Shown in pieces: positions 23,499-34,800 of a stretch of 64,000 nucleotides of DNA. Under the pieces are notes generated by a model. That model searched no databases, was not told where the DNA came from, and worked only from the letters and a program-made list of their open reading frames with translations. The first letter of the stretch is position 1, and every line of letters begins with the position of its first letter. A program made the translations under genes and the position numbers. This DNA comes from Streptomyces sp. MUM 203J (GTDB lineage: Bacteria; Actinomycetota; Actinomycetes; Streptomycetales; Streptomycetaceae), in NCBI RefSeq assembly GCF_022414595.1, contig NZ_JADWYO010000001.1:310001-374000 (forward strand), given 5' to 3'.

Positions 23499-26400
23499 GT
23501 GTCGTCTCAGTCCCCCAGTAACTCAAGCATCTCGACCGACCCAGACGGACAGGGCAAGAGCCCTGCCGCGGCGTTCGGCGCCAACGAGTGGCTCGTCGAC
23601 GAGATCTACCAGCAGTACCTCCAGGACCCGAATTCGGTCGACCGCGCCTGGTGGGACTTCTTCGCCGACTACAAGCCGGGTGCGTCCGGCTCGGCGGACA
23701 AGCCCGCCGGACAGGCACCCGCGGTCCCGGGGGCCTCGGGCACCGTGACGCCGCCGGCCCAGGCCCCGGCCGCCGCCCCGGCCAAGCCGCAGACCGCCGC
23801 CCCGGCCGCAGGAGCACCCGCACAGACTCCTGCCGCCTCCGCGAAGCCCGCCCCGGCCCCGAGGCCCGCGCCCGCCGCCCCGGCCAAGCCCTCCCCGGCG
23901 AAGCCCGCCGCCAAGGCCGAGCCCGCCGCCGGGGCCCCCGTCGGCCCCGAGTTCGTGACGCTGCGCGGCCCCGCCGGCGCCGTGGCGAAGAACATGGACG
24001 CCTCGCTGGAGATGCCGACCGCCACCTCGGTCCGCGCCGTCCCGGTGAAGCTGCTGTTCGACAACCGCATCGTCATCAACAACCACCTGAAGCGCGCCCG
24101 CGGCGGGAAGATCTCCTTCACGCACATCATCGGGTACGCGATGGTGCGGGCCCTCAAGGCGATGCCCTCCATGAACTGGTCGTACCAGGTCAAGGACGGC
24201 AAGCCGACCCTGGTCAAGCCGGAGCACGTGAACTTCGGCCTCGCGATCGACCTGGTGAAGCCCAACGGCGACCGCCAGCTCGTCGTCGCGGGCATCAAGA
24301 AGGCGGAGACGCTCACCTTCTTCGAGTTCTGGCAGGCATACGAGGACATCGTCCGCCGCGCCCGCGCGAACAAGCTGACGATGGACGACTTCACCGGCGT
24401 CACCGTCTCCCTCACCAACCCCGGCGGCCTCGGCACCGTCCACTCCGTGCCGCGCCTCATGCCCGGCCAGTCGGTCATCATGGGTGTCGGCTCCATGGAC
24501 TACCCGGCGGAGTTCCAGGGCACCTCCCAGGACACCCTGAACAAGCTGGGCGTCTCCAAGGTGATGACCCTCACCTCGACGTACGACCACCGGGTCATCC
24601 AGGGCGCCGCCTCCGGCGAGTTCCTGCGGATCGTCGCCAACCTCCTCCTCGGCGAGGACGGCTTCTACGACGACGTCTTCAAGTCGCTGCGCATTCCGTA
24701 CGAGCCGGTCCGCTGGCTCAAGGACATCGACACGTCGCACGACGACGACGTGACGAAGGCCGCCCGCGTCTTCGAGCTGATCCACTCCTACCGGGTCCGC
24801 GGCCACGTCATGGCCGACACCGACCCGCTGGAGTACCGCCAGCGCAAGCACCCCGACCTGGACATCACCGAGCACGGGCTCACCCTGTGGGACCTGGAGC
24901 GGGAGTTCGCGGTCGGCGGCTTCGGCGGCAAGTCCATGATGAAGCTGCGCGACATCCTGGGCGTGCTGCGCGACTCGTACTGCCGCACCACCGGCATCGA
25001 GTTCATGCACATCCAGGACCCGAAGCAGCGCAAGTGGATCCAGGACCGCGTCGAGCGCCCGCACTCCAAGCCGGAGCGCGAGGAGCAGCTGCGCATCCTG
25101 CGCCGCCTGAACGCGGCGGAGGCCTTCGAGACCTTCCTGCAGACGAAGTACGTCGGCCAGAAGCGCTTCAGCCTGGAGGGCGGCGAGTCCGTCATCCCGC
25201 TGCTGGACGCGGTCATCGACAGCGCGGCCGAGTCCCGCCTGGACGAGGTCGTCATCGGCATGGCCCACCGCGGCCGGCTGAACGTCCTCGCGAACATCGT
25301 CGGCAAGTCGTACGCCCAGATCTTCCGCGAGTTCGAGGGCAACCTCGACCCGAAGTCGATGCACGGCTCCGGCGACGTGAAGTACCACCTGGGCGCCGAG
25401 GGCACCTTCACCGGCCTCGACGGCGAGCAGATCAAGGTCAGCCTGGTCGCGAACCCCTCCCACCTGGAGGCCGTCGACCCGGTCCTGGAGGGCGTCGTCC
25501 GCGCCAAGCAGGACATCATCGGCAAGGCCGGCACGGACTTCACCGTCCTGCCGATCGCCCTCCACGGCGACGCGGCCTTCGCGGGCCAGGGCGTCGTCGC
25601 CGAGACGCTGAACATGTCGCAGCTGCGCGGCTACCGCACCGGCGGCACGGTCCACGTCGTCATCAACAACCAGGTCGGCTTCACCGCGGCGCCGGAGTCC
25701 TCGCGCTCCTCGATGTACGCCACGGACGTGGCCCGCATGATCGAGGCGCCGATCTTCCACGTCAACGGCGACGACCCGGAGGCCTGCGTCCGGGTGGCGC
25801 GGCTCGCCTTCGAGTTCCGCCAGACGTTCAACAAGGACGTCGTGATCGACCTCATCTGCTACCGCCGCCGCGGTCACAACGAGGGCGACAACCCGCAGTT
25901 CACCAACCCGCAGATGTACACCCTGATCGACCAGAAGCGCTCGGTGCGCAAGCTGTACACCGAGTCGCTGATCGGCAGGGGCGACATCACCGTGGAAGAG
26001 GCGGAGCAGGCGCTCCAGGACTTCCAGGGCCAGCTGGAGAAGGTCTTCACCGAGGTCCGCGAGGCCACGGCGCAGCCCGGCGAGAGCCTCGCGGTGGACC
26101 CGCAGGCCGGGTTCCCGGCGGACGGCGTCCAGACGGCGATCTCCCAGGAGGCCGTCAAGCGGATCGCGGAGTCCCAGGTCAACATCCCCGAGCACATCAC
26201 CGTGCACCCGCGTCTGCTGCCGCAGCTGCAGCGCCGTGCCGCGTCCATCGAGGACGGCACGATCGACTGGGGCATGGGCGAGACCCTCGCCGTCGGCTCG
26301 CTGGTCATGGAGGGCGTCCCGGTCCGGCTGGCCGGCCAGGACTCCCGCCGCGGCACCTTCGGCCAGCGGCACGGTGTGCTGGTGGACCAGGTGACCGGCG

Positions 26401-27311
26401 AGGACTACACCCCGCTGCTCTACCTGGCCGAGGACCAGGCGCGGTACAACGTCTACGACTCGCTGCTCTCCGAGTACGCGGCGATGGGCTTCGAGTACGG
26501 CTACTCGCTGGCCCGCCCGAACGCGCTGGTCATGTGGGAGGCGCAGTTCGGTGACTTCGTGAACGGCGCGCAGACCGTCGTCGACGAGTTCATCTCCTCG
26601 GCGGAGCAGAAGTGGGGCCAGACCAGCGGCGTCACCCTCCTGCTCCCCCACGGCTACGAGGGCCAGGGCCCGGACCACTCGTCCGCCCGCCCGGAGCGCT
26701 TCCTCCAGCTGTGCGCGCAGAACAACATGACGGTCGCGATGCCCACGCTCCCGTCGAACTACTTCCACCTCCTGCGCTGGCAGGTGCACAACCCGCACCA
26801 CAAGCCGCTCATCGTCTTCACCCCGAAGTCGATGCTGCGTCTGAAGGCGGCTGCCTCGAAGGCGGAGGAGTTCACGACCGGCGGGTTCCGCCCGGTCATC
26901 GGTGACGCGTCGGTCGACCCGTCCGCCGTCCGCAAGGTCGTCTTCTGCGCCGGCAAGGTCTACTACGACCTGGACGCCGAGCGGAAGAAGCGCGGCGCGA
27001 CCGACACGGCGATCATCCGCCTGGAGCGTCTCTACCCGCTGCCGGGCGCGGAGCTGCAGGCCGAGATCGCCAAGTACCCGAACGCCGAGAAGTACATCTG
27101 GGCCCAGGAGGAGCCGGCGAACCAGGGGGCGTGGCCGTTCATCGCGCTGAACCTGATCGACCACCTGGACCTGGCGGTCGGCGCGGACATCCCGCAGGGC
27201 GAGCGCCTGCGCCGGATCTCCCGCCCGCACGGCTCCAGCCCGGCGGTGGGCTCCGCGAAGCGCCACCAGCAGGAGCAGGCGCAGCTCCTCACCGAGGTCT
27301 TCGAGGCCTGA
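23499..27311 (+). CDS. sucA: Multifunctional 2-oxoglutarate dehydrogenase (E2o-E1o fusion)
   Basis: GTG 23499 (protein starting [10 protein letters not shown]) is preferred over GTG 23472 because of the GGGCGG upstream and recalled homologs; 1270 residues. The N-terminal helix ([16 protein letters not shown]) and a long Ala/Pro linker (about 60-150) are followed by an acyltransferase domain (about 160-390, catalytic His364 in YDHRVIQGA). The thiamine-diphosphate E1 domain contains [17 protein letters not shown] (690 on) and NNQVGFT, and ends in a transketolase-like C-terminal domain. This is the actinobacterial Kgd architecture. It converts 2-oxoglutarate in the TCA cycle with AceF-type lipoyl partners and is typically inhibited by GarA/OdhI. 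Confidence 0.98.
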   Translation: MSSQSPSNSSISTDPDGQGKSPAAAFGANEWLVDEIYQQYLQDPNSVDRAWWDFFADYKPGASGSADKPAGQAPAVPGASGTVTPPAQAPAAAPAKPQTAAPAAGAPAQTPAASAKPAPAPRPAPAAPAKPSPAKPAAKAEPAAGAPVGPEFVTLRGPAGAVAKNMDASLEMPTATSVRAVPVKLLFDNRIVINNHLKRARGGKISFTHIIGYAMVRALKAMPSMNWSYQVKDGKPTLVKPEHVNFGLAIDLVKPNGDRQLVVAGIKKAETLTFFEFWQAYEDIVRRARANKLTMDDFTGVTVSLTNPGGLGTVHSVPRLMPGQSVIMGVGSMDYPAEFQGTSQDTLNKLGVSKVMTLTSTYDHRVIQGAASGEFLRIVANLLLGEDGFYDDVFKSLRIPYEPVRWLKDIDTSHDDDVTKAARVFELIHSYRVRGHVMADTDPLEYRQRKHPDLDITEHGLTLWDLEREFAVGGFGGKSMMKLRDILGVLRDSYCRTTGIEFMHIQDPKQRKWIQDRVERPHSKPEREEQLRILRRLNAAEAFETFLQTKYVGQKRFSLEGGESVIPLLDAVIDSAAESRLDEVVIGMAHRGRLNVLANIVGKSYAQIFREFEGNLDPKSMHGSGDVKYHLGAEGTFTGLDGEQIKVSLVANPSHLEAVDPVLEGVVRAKQDIIGKAGTDFTVLPIALHGDAAFAGQGVVAETLNMSQLRGYRTGGTVHVVINNQVGFTAAPESSRSSMYATDVARMIEAPIFHVNGDDPEACVRVARLAFEFRQTFNKDVVIDLICYRRRGHNEGDNPQFTNPQMYTLIDQKRSVRKLYTESLIGRGDITVEEAEQALQDFQGQLEKVFTEVREATAQPGESLAVDPQAGFPADGVQTAISQEAVKRIAESQVNIPEHITVHPRLLPQLQRRAASIEDGTIDWGMGETLAVGSLVMEGVPVRLAGQDSRRGTFGQRHGVLVDQVTGEDYTPLLYLAEDQARYNVYDSLLSEYAAMGFEYGYSLARPNALVMWEAQFGDFVNGAQTVVDEFISSAEQKWGQTSGVTLLLPHGYEGQGPDHSSARPERFLQLCAQNNMTVAMPTLPSNYFHLLRWQVHNPHHKPLIVFTPKSMLRLKAAASKAEEFTTGGFRPVIGDASVDPSAVRKVVFCAGKVYYDLDAERKKRGATDTAIIRLERLYPLPGAELQAEIAKYPNAEKYIWAQEEPANQGAWPFIALNLIDHLDLAVGADIPQGERLRRISRPHGSSPAVGSAKRHQQEQAQLLTEVFEA

Positions 27312-27322
27312 CGACCGCTTCC

Positions 27323-27378
27323 GGTACGCCGGAGGGCCCGGCACCCGCACAGGCGGGTGCCGGGCCCTCCGGCGTACC
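27323..27378. terminator. Bidirectional terminator between sucA and the STAND gene
   Basis: A perfect 26-bp stem (27323-27348/27353-27378) closes on a 4-nt loop (ACAG). It lies 11 bp after the sucA stop and 3 bp before the convergent gene's stop, so it can serve both strands. Confidence 0.93.
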
Positions 27379-27381
27379 TGC

Positions 27382-30348
27382 TCAGTACGGCTGCGGCTCG
27401 AAGTCCCAGTACGGCCGGCCCCCGCCGCGAAGGAACCTCACCTGCGCGTGCTCGGCCCCGAACCCGGATACCAGTCGCAGCACCGCGTCGCCCTCCAGCC
27501 CGCCCGCCTCCTCGTCCTCGCCCAGCGTGTGCAGGTCCCGGGCGAGCGCAGCCTGGACGTTCAGCGTCAGGACGTGGTCGGTGCCCACCGCGGTGCGGGC
27601 CCGCTCCAGGGTGTCCCTCCCCAGGGCCGCCGCACCCTTCGCGTCACCGTCCGCCACGCGGGCTCCCGCGGTGTTCAGGGCGCAGCCGACACTCCACGGG
27701 TGGTCCGGGCCCAGAGCGTCACGCATCCGGGACAGGCAGTCCTCCGCCAGAGTGCGCGCGGCCGTCGCGTCGCCCCGGTCGCGCAGGACAAGGGCGTGGT
27801 TGTCGCGAACGCCGATCGTGTACGGGTGGTCGTCGCCGAGCTGAGCGGCGTACCGCCGGGCCGTGGCCGAGATCAGGTCGAGCGCCGCCCCCGTGTCGCC
27901 GACACTGCGCTGCAGCATCGCGAAGTCGCTGGACACCAGGAGTGTCTCCGGGTGGTGCCCGCCGCGGCGGCTCACCAGACGTTCGTGGACGCTACGCATC
28001 AGCGCACGGGCGAACCCCAGGTTGCCCTCGCGGCGCATGCACAGGGCGAAGTTGTGCTCGGCCAACAGCGTCTGCGTGTGGTTGCGGTCGAGAATCTGCC
28101 GGTGCAGCCGGGTGTTCTGCTCCTGATAGTCCAGGGCGTCCTGGTAGCGGCCGAGCAGACGCAGAGTCCAGGCGGTGTGCAGGGCGGAGAGCAGCGTGGC
28201 CTGGTCGCGGCCTCCGAGCACAACGACCCTTTCGCGCATCACAGCCTGGTGCTCGTCGAGGGCCTCGGCGTAGTGGCCGCGCAGCGCCCTGGTGGTGGCG
28301 AGGTTGGTACGCAGGCGGAGGGTCAGCGGCACGCGCGGTCCGAGGGTCGCCCCGGCGTCCTCGGCCGCCTCGGCGTACAACCGGTCGGCCTCTTCGTACT
28401 CGGCGAGCGCCATGAGTGTGCCGCCGAGCCCGTTGCGGGCGCGCAGGACGCGAACGTCACGCCGTTCGACTCCGGCGGCGGCGAGGTCGCGAAGCACGGT
28501 CTGGCCGAGCTCCTCCGCATCCGCGTACCGGCCGAGCCTGCGCAGCATGTTGGCGTGCTGGTGGGTGGCGACGAGGACGAGCGGGTCGGTAGGTCCGGAG
28601 ACCATGCGCCAGTTCTCCGTGGCGCGCCTGCTGATCCACCAGCCTGCCTGGTACTCGCCACGGGTACGCAGGTATTCCACGCAGTTGAGAACGAGCCGCC
28701 GTACGTCGTCGTGCTCGGACTCCAGGGCGCCCGACGGCTCCAGGTGTGGAATGAGCTCAGCGTACCGCTGCCAGTGCCGCGGGTCGGTGGGGGTGTGCGG
28801 GTCGGCGGAGACGAGGACTCGGCAGGCAGTGGCGGAGCCCTGCTCGCAGTCCAGGGGCGGGAGGCTGCTGCGGACGAACCGATGGAAGAGCCGGTGCATG
28901 CGCAGCGTACCGACGGTGTCCGTGTCAGCGGGCGGACCCGTCTCGTACTCCAGCCACATGGCGGTGGTCTCGGACAGGGTGCGCAGCGCCGTGTTCCAAC
29001 TGCTGGGGTCCGCGGCCATGCTGGCCAGGTGCGAGGGCAGATCGGCGGAGCGTGCGGAACGCAGAAGCCGTACGGGTACGACGTCGGGAGAGAAGAAGGA
29101 CAGAAGCTTCAGGAGCTCGTGGGCCTCCGGGGCGTCTTCGTAGAGGGCGTTGACGGCCATGGACCACACGACGTGGAAGGGGCGGGGCTCGTCGCCGGAC
29201 GGGACGACGCCGAAGACGTTGGGATCGGCGTTGCGGATCTGGTGGAGGTAGGTCTCGACGGCCACTGTGGCGTGGTGGTCTAGCCAGGCGGCCATCTGGT
29301 CGACGAGGAGCGGCAGGTCGTCCAGCTCGTGGACGAGGGCGTCGGCCTGGTGCTCCAGGAGGCGGGGGGCACGGCGGCAGGCGTAGGCGACACTCTCCTT
29401 GCGGGAGAAGCGAGGCACCTCGATCAACTCGGCGCCGTGCCGGGCCCAAGTGGTCCTACGCCCGGTAAGCAGTATGTGGCCGGGCCCGTCCGGCAGCAGT
29501 CCGGCCAGTTGCTCGGGGGCCTCGGCACCGTCGAGAACGAGAAGCCAGCGACGGTCGGGGGCACGCAGAACGGTGCGTACGGCGTCTATGAGCGCCTCCA
29601 GTTCGCTGCCCGCGTTGACGCCGAGGGCCTCGGCTAGTGCGGCAAGGCTCTCGCGGGCGGTGCTGGTGGTCATGGCGCGGACCCACCAGACGACGTCGTA
29701 CTCCCCGGCATGGCGGTAGGCATATTCCAGGGCTATCTGGGTCTTGCCGACGCCGCCGGTGCCGTGGAGGGCCACGAGGGACGGTGCGTGGGGAGGTGCC
29801 GCGGTGAGCGCGGCGCGCACGCGCTCAAGGATCGTCGTTCGGCCGGTGAAACGCGGGTTGCGGCGGTCGGCGTTCCACACGGGCGGCAACTCGTCGGGGA
29901 AGCGCAGCGAGCGGGTGAGGTCGACGGGGACCGGAGCTTCGGCGGCGCCGAGGAGCCCCAGCAGTCGCCGCCTGGCCTCCTCGCGCCGTACGCCGCGCAG
30001 CTCGACGGGGTTCAGGTCGCGCACGGCGTCGGGGAGCGGCCGTGCAGTGACGCTGACGGCGTCCAGCCGGTCCCGTTGCTCGGGCGCGAGGGCGCGCAGG
30101 GCTTCTGCCCAGCCGTGGTAGCGACCGGAGTCGAAGCGGAGGTACCAGTCGTCCAGGACGAGCAGGACGCGGCCCGGATCGTCGAACAGCTCGGTGAGAG
30201 CGGAGCCTTGGGCGGGCGTGCGAAGCGGGTCCCAGCCCACGAGCCGATTCGGCAGGCCGACGCCCGTCAGGACTTCTTCGATCCAGGCCGCCCAGCGTTC
30301 ACTCTGTCCGGCGAAGACCACCGTGATGGGAGGGGAGTCTTCGGTCAT
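27382..30348 (-). CDS. FxSxx-COOH-system NB-ARC/TPR STAND protein
   Basis: A 988-residue protein. Residues 1-140 form an alpha/beta domain beginning ITVVFAGQSERWAAWIEEVL, reminiscent of the TIR-like domain of FxsC proteins. The NB-ARC NTPase follows (about 165-480), with Walker A GTGGVGKT (196-203) and Walker B WLLVLDGAE. Tetratricopeptide repeats fill about 520-988. This matches the tetratricopeptide protein of the FxSxx-COOH system as I recall it. STAND proteins oligomerise on ligand sensing. It is last in the minus-strand locus, 129 bp after the radical SAM gene, and its ribosome-binding site lies in a hairpin. Confidence 0.9.
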   Translation of the reverse strand: MTEDSPPITVVFAGQSERWAAWIEEVLTGVGLPNRLVGWDPLRTPAQGSALTELFDDPGRVLLVLDDWYLRFDSGRYHGWAEALRALAPEQRDRLDAVSVTARPLPDAVRDLNPVELRGVRREEARRRLLGLLGAAEAPVPVDLTRSLRFPDELPPVWNADRRNPRFTGRTTILERVRAALTAAPPHAPSLVALHGTGGVGKTQIALEYAYRHAGEYDVVWWVRAMTTSTARESLAALAEALGVNAGSELEALIDAVRTVLRAPDRRWLLVLDGAEAPEQLAGLLPDGPGHILLTGRRTTWARHGAELIEVPRFSRKESVAYACRRAPRLLEHQADALVHELDDLPLLVDQMAAWLDHHATVAVETYLHQIRNADPNVFGVVPSGDEPRPFHVVWSMAVNALYEDAPEAHELLKLLSFFSPDVVPVRLLRSARSADLPSHLASMAADPSSWNTALRTLSETTAMWLEYETGPPADTDTVGTLRMHRLFHRFVRSSLPPLDCEQGSATACRVLVSADPHTPTDPRHWQRYAELIPHLEPSGALESEHDDVRRLVLNCVEYLRTRGEYQAGWWISRRATENWRMVSGPTDPLVLVATHQHANMLRRLGRYADAEELGQTVLRDLAAAGVERRDVRVLRARNGLGGTLMALAEYEEADRLYAEAAEDAGATLGPRVPLTLRLRTNLATTRALRGHYAEALDEHQAVMRERVVVLGGRDQATLLSALHTAWTLRLLGRYQDALDYQEQNTRLHRQILDRNHTQTLLAEHNFALCMRREGNLGFARALMRSVHERLVSRRGGHHPETLLVSSDFAMLQRSVGDTGAALDLISATARRYAAQLGDDHPYTIGVRDNHALVLRDRGDATAARTLAEDCLSRMRDALGPDHPWSVGCALNTAGARVADGDAKGAAALGRDTLERARTAVGTDHVLTLNVQAALARDLHTLGEDEEAGGLEGDAVLRLVSGFGAEHAQVRFLRGGGRPYWDFEPQPY

Positions 30349-30349
30349 G

Positions 30350-30371
30350 CGAGGGTCTCCCTCGGGAGGGA
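30350..30371 (-). promoter_or_regulatory. Alternative hairpins covering the STAND gene's ribosome-binding site
   Basis: On the minus strand the Shine-Dalgarno GAGGGAG lies within CGAGGG-AGA-CCCTCG (30350-30364), one base before the ATG. An upstream TCCCTC/GAGGGA pair (30358-30371) shares the same GAGGG and cannot form at the same time. The arrangement could gate translation. Confidence 0.4.
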
Positions 30372-30477
30372 ATCCGAAGATTCGACTGCGAGTTCATGTG
30401 AGTTCGACCGGGCTGTTCAGCTCAGCCAGTTCAGTCGCTTTGTGCGCGAGTTTCCTCGATTGTGCGTCAGTTCTGCG

Positions 30478-31656
30478 TCAGGGACCGACGGTTGTGTTGC
30501 ATTGCTGCTTGTCTGTCACATCACACAGACGCTGTGCGATGTGTCTGACCAGGCGTTCCAGGTCGGCGCAGTAGACGCTGGGGTTGCGGAATCCGTCACG
30601 CGGTGCGTAGCGGTGGGCGTAGTTGCCACCCCCGCACACCCGGACCACGGGGCAAGCACGGCACTCGGTGGCCAGCGCGGCGGCGCCGAGTGCGCGTGCG
30701 GCGATGCCCGGGTGCCGCAGCGCCGCGTCGAAGGAGTGCCGGTGCACGTCGAGGCCCGTGGCGGAGGCCCCCGGATAGGCCGAGCGCAGCGAGTCGACCT
30801 GTTCGATGGTGCCGTCCGTCTCCACGACCACGGCCGCCATCGGGGACAGCCCGAGGGCTTCGCTGGCACTGGGCGCGCCGACGAGCAGTGCGAGGGCCTC
30901 CTGGAAGAGCCGCACGCGGGTCGTGGTCCCACGCGGGTCCCCCCACCACAGGTCGAAGGCCTCGGAGAGCCAGTCGCCGTACGGGGTGGGGCGCGGCCGC
31001 CTGCCGGGCGCCGAGGGCTGCACGCCCGGTGGCGGGGTGGCCCAGTTGGCGTGCGGGAGCAGGAAGTCGACCCGAGACGGCGCCAGTTCGAGGAGGGACT
31101 CGTAGACGTCGGCGGGCGGCGCGGTGACATCGATGGTGCACAGCACGCCTGCATACTGCCCGCCGCGCCGTGTGAGGAGCCGCGCCGCCCGCTCGGCTGC
31201 GGGCCAGGACGGGCGGCCCGCGTGGTCGACGCGGCGCGCGTTGAGTTGCGCGGTTCCACCGTCGAGGCTGAGCCCGACTCCAATGCCGTGGACGGCGAGC
31301 CGGTCCAGGGCGTGCTCGGTGAGGAGAGTGCCGTTGGTCTGCACGGTGAAGGCCGGGGTGCAGTGGGCGGGGATCGCATCCCGTACGGTCCGGGCGTACG
31401 CGATCACGGTGTCGGGCCCCCCGAGGAGCGGCTCACCCCCGTGGAGGTCGACGCGCATACGGTCGAGGCGGTGTATGGCGGCATGCTCGGCCATCCGGCG
31501 TGCGACCTGCCGCATGGTGCGCGGCTGCACCCGCGCGGGCCGGTCGCGCCAGGAGGCGTCCGGCCCCTGGTAGAGGTAGCAGTAGGTGCAGGCCAGGTTG
31601 CACCGGCTGTGCACTTTCAGCACAAACTGCCGGAACGGCACACCGCTACCGGTCAC
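30478..31656 (-). CDS. fxsB: FxsB-type radical SAM/SPASM peptide maturase
   Basis: A 392-residue radical SAM enzyme. Cys19, Cys23 and Cys26 (CNLACTYC) bind the catalytic 4Fe-4S cluster. GGEP (LHGGEPLLGG) and TNGTLL match SAM-binding motifs. The SPASM-type C-terminus carries further Cys (ECRACPVVRVCGGGNYAHRY, then VYCADLERL). FxsB-family enzymes install three-residue cyclophanes between an aromatic ring and a neighbouring side-chain carbon in short RiPP precursors. GTG 31656 overlaps the stop of the precursor-like peptide by 4 nt, which ties enzyme and substrate. The family assignment is secure; the exact crosslink is inferred. Confidence 0.93.
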   Translation of the reverse strand: MTGSGVPFRQFVLKVHSRCNLACTYCYLYQGPDASWRDRPARVQPRTMRQVARRMAEHAAIHRLDRMRVDLHGGEPLLGGPDTVIAYARTVRDAIPAHCTPAFTVQTNGTLLTEHALDRLAVHGIGVGLSLDGGTAQLNARRVDHAGRPSWPAAERAARLLTRRGGQYAGVLCTIDVTAPPADVYESLLELAPSRVDFLLPHANWATPPPGVQPSAPGRRPRPTPYGDWLSEAFDLWWGDPRGTTTRVRLFQEALALLVGAPSASEALGLSPMAAVVVETDGTIEQVDSLRSAYPGASATGLDVHRHSFDAALRHPGIAARALGAAALATECRACPVVRVCGGGNYAHRYAPRDGFRNPSVYCADLERLVRHIAQRLCDVTDKQQCNTTVGP

Positions 31657-31820
31657 GGCGCGTCGTCGTAGTAGGCGACGGTGGTGGCGGGGTCCCGGGT
31701 GCGGACGTCGGTCAGCACGGCGTCCAGGACAGGGTGACCGGTGGGGGTGGCGCCGCCGGCGCGGACGAGGTCACCGAAATCGGGCAGGGGTGTGCTATCG
31801 GGGATGTCGGGGTGAGTCAT
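31653..31820 (-). CDS. 55-residue candidate cyclophane RiPP precursor with YxD tail
   Basis: Found by reading the gap between two larger genes. ATG 31820 overlaps the upstream vWA gene's stop (ATGA) and its TGA overlaps the fxsB start (GTGA). The peptide has an acidic leader (LPDFGDLVRAGG at 12-23) like FxsA leaders. It ends ...VAYYDDAP: Tyr50, Tyr51, Asp52, Asp53, Ala54, Pro55. The usual Phe-x-Ser-x-x terminus is missing. Tyr50-x-Asp52 or Tyr51-x-Asp53 fits the aromatic-x-x pattern of three-residue cyclophanes, and I recall YxD-tail peptides being listed as such a class. No protease or exporter is adjacent apart from the trypsin-like gene. Confidence 0.85.
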   Translation of the reverse strand: MTHPDIPDSTPLPDFGDLVRAGGATPTGHPVLDAVLTDVRTRDPATTVAYYDDAP

Positions 31821-34800
31821 GTCCTGTCCGGCCTGCCGGTGGGAGGGTCCTCTGGCGCGGCGGCGGACGGAGACGCCTGCACCTCGGTGCTCCCGGATTC
31901 CAGGCGGGCGACGGCCTGGCGAATGCGGTCGGCCGCCGGTGAGGCGGACTCGCCTGCCTCGGTGAGGAGTCGGAGGGCGCGGCGGTACTCGGTGAGTGCG
32001 CGTTGCGGGCCTGCGGTCTGCAGCAGCAGCTCGGCGCGCTTCCGTGTCAGGGTCGCAGCGAACCGATGACGGCCCCCTTCAAGGGCTGCCGTCACTGCTT
32101 GCCGGTAGTGCTCGGCTCCTTCGTTCAGACGTGCTGTGGAGCCGGTCGCCTCCGCCAGCCGTTCCGCGGCCTCTCCCCGGGACGCCCAGGCATCGGCCGC
32201 AGCCGGGCCGATACGCGGATCACGCGCGGCTGCGCCCAGGAGCCAGTCGGCCTCGTGGAGGTCGGTCACCGCCCCACGCAGTTGGTGGCGTCTCAGGAGC
32301 AGGCGGCCGAGGTCGAGCCGATGATGGGCGAGGAACTGCGACTGTTCCGGAGAACAACCGACCGCCGCCCGCACGAACCGGATCGCGGTGGCGAGGTGTT
32401 CCGGATCACGTGGAGCACCTGCCAGAACGGCTGTCACATGCGTATGCAGCACAGCCGCGTGCAAGGGAGTGTCCGCTTCGGAGAGTTCCAGGGCGCGGGC
32501 GGTGAGCTCGACGATCCTGGGGAAGGACGGAGGCTTCTCGTTGGCAGCGCCTTTGGTGAGCAGCGCCAGGCAGTGTGCCAGACGTGTGTCCCATCCCTCC
32601 TCGCCCAGCGACGTCTCGGCGATGGCCCTCGCCTGCGTCAACGCGGAGGTCGCCTCGGGGTCGGCCTCACCGGTGTCCTCCTTGGCCAGCGTGAACGCCT
32701 CGGCGGCCGTCAACCAGTCCTCGAACATCTGTCGTGGGGCGGGGCGCCAGTCGGGTGCGGCGTCCGGTTCCCCGGTCGGGGCTTCCTGCCACGCGGCCAG
32801 CGCCCGCGTCAGATCGGCAGCGGCGCTTCGGGCCAGCGGTCGGACGTCCTCGTCGCTCGTGCCGAGTTCGACGTTCCCCTGGGCGACCTTGAAGGCGGTG
32901 TGGCCACGGACGTAGCGTGCCTCGGGACTGTCGTGCTCCTCGACCAGTCGGCGTGCCGCCAGCAGAGCCCTGCCGGTCATGGTCTCGAACCAGTGGAGGG
33001 GACTGTGCGGCGGCGGGTGCGCCAGCCGCCCGGCGTACCTGGCGAGGTCGGTGGCCAGGATCAGCGCGGTATGTGCCTCGCTGACTCGCGCCTTCGGGTT
33101 ACTCGTGTGCGTTTCCGGCGGCAGCTTCTCCAGGTGGTCCACGCACCGCATCAGCAGTGCGAAGCGCAATGCGTCCCGCCGCTCGTCGCCGTCGAGCTGC
33201 CTCAGCCTGTCCGTCACGTGACGCGTGATCTCACCGGGCACGACATCAGTGTCGGCGCCCGCGGCGTAGACCTCCGCTTCCATGACCTCCAGCACTCGGG
33301 CCGCCGCCCAATGCCCGGTCGGCTCCTCCGGCACTGCCTGTTCCGCCGCGGTCAAAGCGTCGCGCAAGTCCTCACCCAGGCGGCGGGCCTCCCAGCGTTC
33401 CAGCAGGGCCTCCGCCAACGCGAGCTCGTACGAGGCCCGGGCCGTCCGGTCCGGTTCCGTGCGGGCGGCGCGGGTGAGGAGTTGGATCGCCGCGTCCAGG
33501 TCACGGGAGGAACTCTCGGAGCGGAAGCGGTGCAGGGCCTCGCGTGCGCGCGCTGCCAGCGCCTCAGGGGGCTCTGGCAAGGTGGTGGGCGCCTGCGGCG
33601 TGGACAGGAAGTGGCGTAGGACACCGGTCGAGACGACGGCGAACCTGCGCAGACCCGGCGTGTCGGCGGCGCCGGCGAGCGGCTCCACCGTGCCGGCGAG
33701 GTAGGCGGCTGCCATCGCCGGGAAATTCGGCACGCCGGTGCCGAAGCGGCGCGCCAGGTACTGGGAGGTGTTCTTCAGGACAAGCTGCGCGTCACCGACC
33801 GTGAGGAGCCCGATCAGCTCGTCCCGGACCCCGGGCATGAAGTCGTAGACGAGAACATCCTGTTGATCGTCCGCGTCGTCGGCGCGCCGCAGCAGACCGC
33901 TCAGCAATACCTCCGCCAGTACGTCGGGCCCGCTACCCGGCAACATCGCCCGCTGGACGAGCTGCATGACGGGCAGCACCAGGGGAGCCGCCGTCAGGCA
34001 CGCGGCAAGCCGGCGGGCGGGCGGCGAGGCGTACCGGCGGAAAGCGCGCACTCGCTCGGCGCCCGGCACGTCCCGCGGGGCCGCGGCACCACCCTGCGCG
34101 GGGCGCTGGTCGGCGGTGACGATCGCGGCGGCGCCGGGCAGGGCGAGCCGGGCGGTGGCTGAGGAGAGTCGCGCCCACGTGTTGAGCGCGACCCGGTTCG
34201 GCGCGAGGACCGGGATCGGCACGGCACCACGCTCCGCCCCGAACCCCACCGGGGCCCGCCCACGGGGGCGGAACCACAGCCTCCGTACAGGCCCTTCGGA
34301 GCGTCCCAGTTCCCCGGGCCGGGCGGGCAGGTGGGTGTCGCCCCACATGCGCTGCGGCAGGGGCTGGATGACGGCGACCGGTGCGGTGGAGGCCCAGCAG
34401 TGCAGCAGCCGCTGGATGGTGCCGTCGCGCCACATGGGGCCCGCGCAGTCGCTGAGCAGGAGGGTCAACTGCCGCCCGGTGGGGTCGGTGAGCTGACCCG
34501 GGGACCGCAGCCACGTACGCTCGCCCGGCACCGCGGTCGTGGCGTAGCCCGGCGTGCCGTCGACGCGCGGATGCAGGTAGAGCACGGTCACGTCACGGAA
34601 GGCACCGGCGCGTTCGCAGACTGCCCGCAGTTCATGCAGCGTCTGGTCCCACACGACGTTGGACGTGGACACGTCCATCAGCAGCTGGACGCGGGCCACG
34701 CTGCGGCGCTCGCGGCGCAGGACAGGCACGATGAGTCCGGTGTCGGCGGCCCGCTCTGCTGTGGCGTGTTCGTCCAGGACGCGGCGTACGGGCGCGTGAG

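Noticed and set aside
23523..27350. 1275-codon antisense open frame opposite sucA
   Set aside because: Low-complexity Val/Asp/Leu/Arg composition, no recognisable domain; sucA itself is certain.
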